From JABWBR01 sp036741235 (GTDB taxonomy: Bacteria > Bacteroidota > Bacteroidia > Chitinophagales > Saprospiraceae), in the NCBI GenBank assembly GCA_036741235.1, contig DAINSQ010000033.1, positions 1-33,526 of the forward strand: a stretch of DNA of 33,526 nt, in the 5' to 3' direction. Below, piece after piece: positions 33,187 to 33,526 of the stretch. The notes beneath the pieces were generated by a model that did no database searches, was not told the DNA's origin, and was given only the letters and a program-made list of their open reading frames with translations. Each line of letters begins with the position of its first letter. Positions within the stretch are counted from its first letter, which is position 1. Position numbers and translations under genes: made by a program.

Positions 33187-33219
33187 TTTGGATAAATAAA
33201 TTGAATGCCCTTATATTTG
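33187..33219 (+). promoter_or_regulatory. Promoter of the tRNA-like array
   Basis: TTTG at 33187-33190 and TATATTTG at 33212-33219 match the Bacteroidota -33 and -7 elements with a 21-base spacer, the same -7 octamer as in the trp promoter. Transcription would begin near 33226, about 30 bases before the first tRNA-like unit. Confidence 0.7.
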
Positions 33220-33256
33220 CATCGCTTTAGTGAAAACGATCACTACAAAAATAAAT

Positions 33257-33341
33257 GCGGATGTAGCTCAGCTGGTAGAGCGTCCCGACACAAGTGCCGG
33301 GACCAAGGTTGAGGTCGCGGGTTCGAATCTCGTCCCCCAGT
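33257..33341 (+). tRNA. tRNA-like unit 1, probably degenerate or repurposed
   Basis: The unit starts like a tRNA: GCGGATG, TA, a perfect D-stem (GCTC 33266-33269, GAGC 33278-33281) with AGCTGGTA loop. It also has a T-arm (GCGGG 33317-33321, loop TTCGAAT, CTCGT 33329-33333). However, the expected acceptor 3' strand CATCCGC is replaced by CCCCCAG, leaving only three of seven pairs. The anticodon region is a hairpin GTCCCG (33282-33287)/CGGGAC (33298-33303) whose 10-base loop contains CAC and GTG, themselves complementary. No 7-base anticodon loop can be drawn, and the variable region is 14 bases. No CCA follows. An amino-acid identity cannot be assigned. Confidence 0.4.
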
Positions 33342-33367
33342 CCTCAAAACTGCCAGAAATAATAAAT

Positions 33368-33452
33368 GCGGATGTAGCTCAGCTGGTAGAGCGTCCCGAC
33401 ACAAGTGCCGGGACCAAGGTTGAGGTCGCGGGTTCGAATCTCGTCCCCCAGT
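33368..33452 (+). tRNA. tRNA-like unit 2, probably degenerate or repurposed
   Basis: Identical by eye to unit 1: intact D-arm and T-arm, unpaired acceptor ends, and the GTCCCG/CGGGAC hairpin in place of an anticodon arm. The shared defects show that the unit was altered before it was amplified, or that the units are kept alike. Confidence 0.4.
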
Positions 33453-33478
33453 CCTCAAAACTGCCAGAAATAATAAAT

Positions 33479-33526
33479 GCGGATGTAGCTCAGCTGGTAG
33501 AGCGTCCCGACACAAGTGCCGGGACC
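33479..33526 (+). tRNA. tRNA-like unit 3, truncated by window end
   Basis: The first 48 bases of a third unit, identical to the others through the hairpin at GCCGGGACC. The rest lies beyond the window. Confidence 0.38.

Larger units (their letters stand above)
33257..33526 (+). repeat. 111-bp perfect tandem repeat array (runs off window)
   Basis: Units begin at 33257, 33368 and 33479. The first two are complete and look identical; the third is cut by the window edge after 48 bases. Each unit is about 85 bases of tRNA-like sequence plus a 26-base linker ending in AATAATAAAT. The linker holds a mini-hairpin, CAGT at 33338-33341 with ACTG at 33350-33353. Identity across units suggests recent expansion or ongoing homogenisation. 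The number of further units is unknown. Confidence 0.92.

Noticed and set aside
33243..33515. Minus-strand 90-codon frame of three 37-residue repeats with a GGRDSNPRP motif
   Set aside because: It is the reverse complement of the tRNA-like array; 111 is divisible by three, so the frame stays open. The RDSNPRP motif is a well-known false translation of tRNA T-arms.
33257..33526. CRISPR array
   Set aside because: The whole 111-bp unit, including the linker, is repeated; there are no unique spacers and no cas genes.

Overview
The window reads as chromosome of a Bacteroidota bacterium, most likely of the Saprospiria type. It carries a SusC/SusD pair, a second TonB-linked outer-membrane receptor and a large secreted protein ending in a gliding-motility/type IX secretion C-terminal domain. 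Promoter-like elements fit the Bacteroidota form (TTTG or TTG, about 20 nt, then TAnnTTTG), and start codons lack clear Shine-Dalgarno sequences. Intergenic spaces are rich in short tandem repeats. The lineage is inferred from gene content and style only.

Layout. Bases 1-357 hold no convincing gene: two 19-nt direct repeats flank a C-run tract (G-quadruplex candidate on the minus strand). Then come holA (+), a repeat hairpin, a lipoprotein gene and a small cysteine-rich secreted protein (both -), an AT-rich gap, and an NTF2-like secreted protein followed by a TonB-linked receptor (both +). From about 5880 to 12814 lies a complete tryptophan operon, trpE-G-D-C-F-B-A. It is preceded by a Bacteroidota promoter, a 20-codon leader peptide with three consecutive Trp codons and a strong GC hairpin, which together look like a ribosome-mediated attenuator. 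Three more genes follow closely on the same strand: a PaiA-like acetyltransferase, a saccharopine-dehydrogenase-like oxidoreductase and a methyltransferase. The last overlaps tail to tail with a Cys/Met-metabolism PLP enzyme (-). Next are an RluD-type pseudouridine synthase coupled to a LuxC-type acyl-CoA reductase (+), a VapBC-type toxin-antitoxin pair (-), a 774-residue SprB-repeat protein (-), a 653-bp gap with a 214-bp-period duplication, rimM (-), full-length B12-dependent metH (+), a SIMPL-domain protein (+), a 552-bp gap, and susC-susD (+).

The right edge begins a perfect 111-bp tandem array that runs off the window. Each unit contains a tRNA-like sequence with intact D- and T-arms, but its acceptor ends do not pair and its anticodon region is replaced by a near-palindromic hairpin. 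A good promoter sits just upstream.

The two items most worth following up are the tRNA-like array and the trp attenuator. The repeats between trpB and trpA are a third. Everything here is by eye; no database search, folding program or alignment was run.
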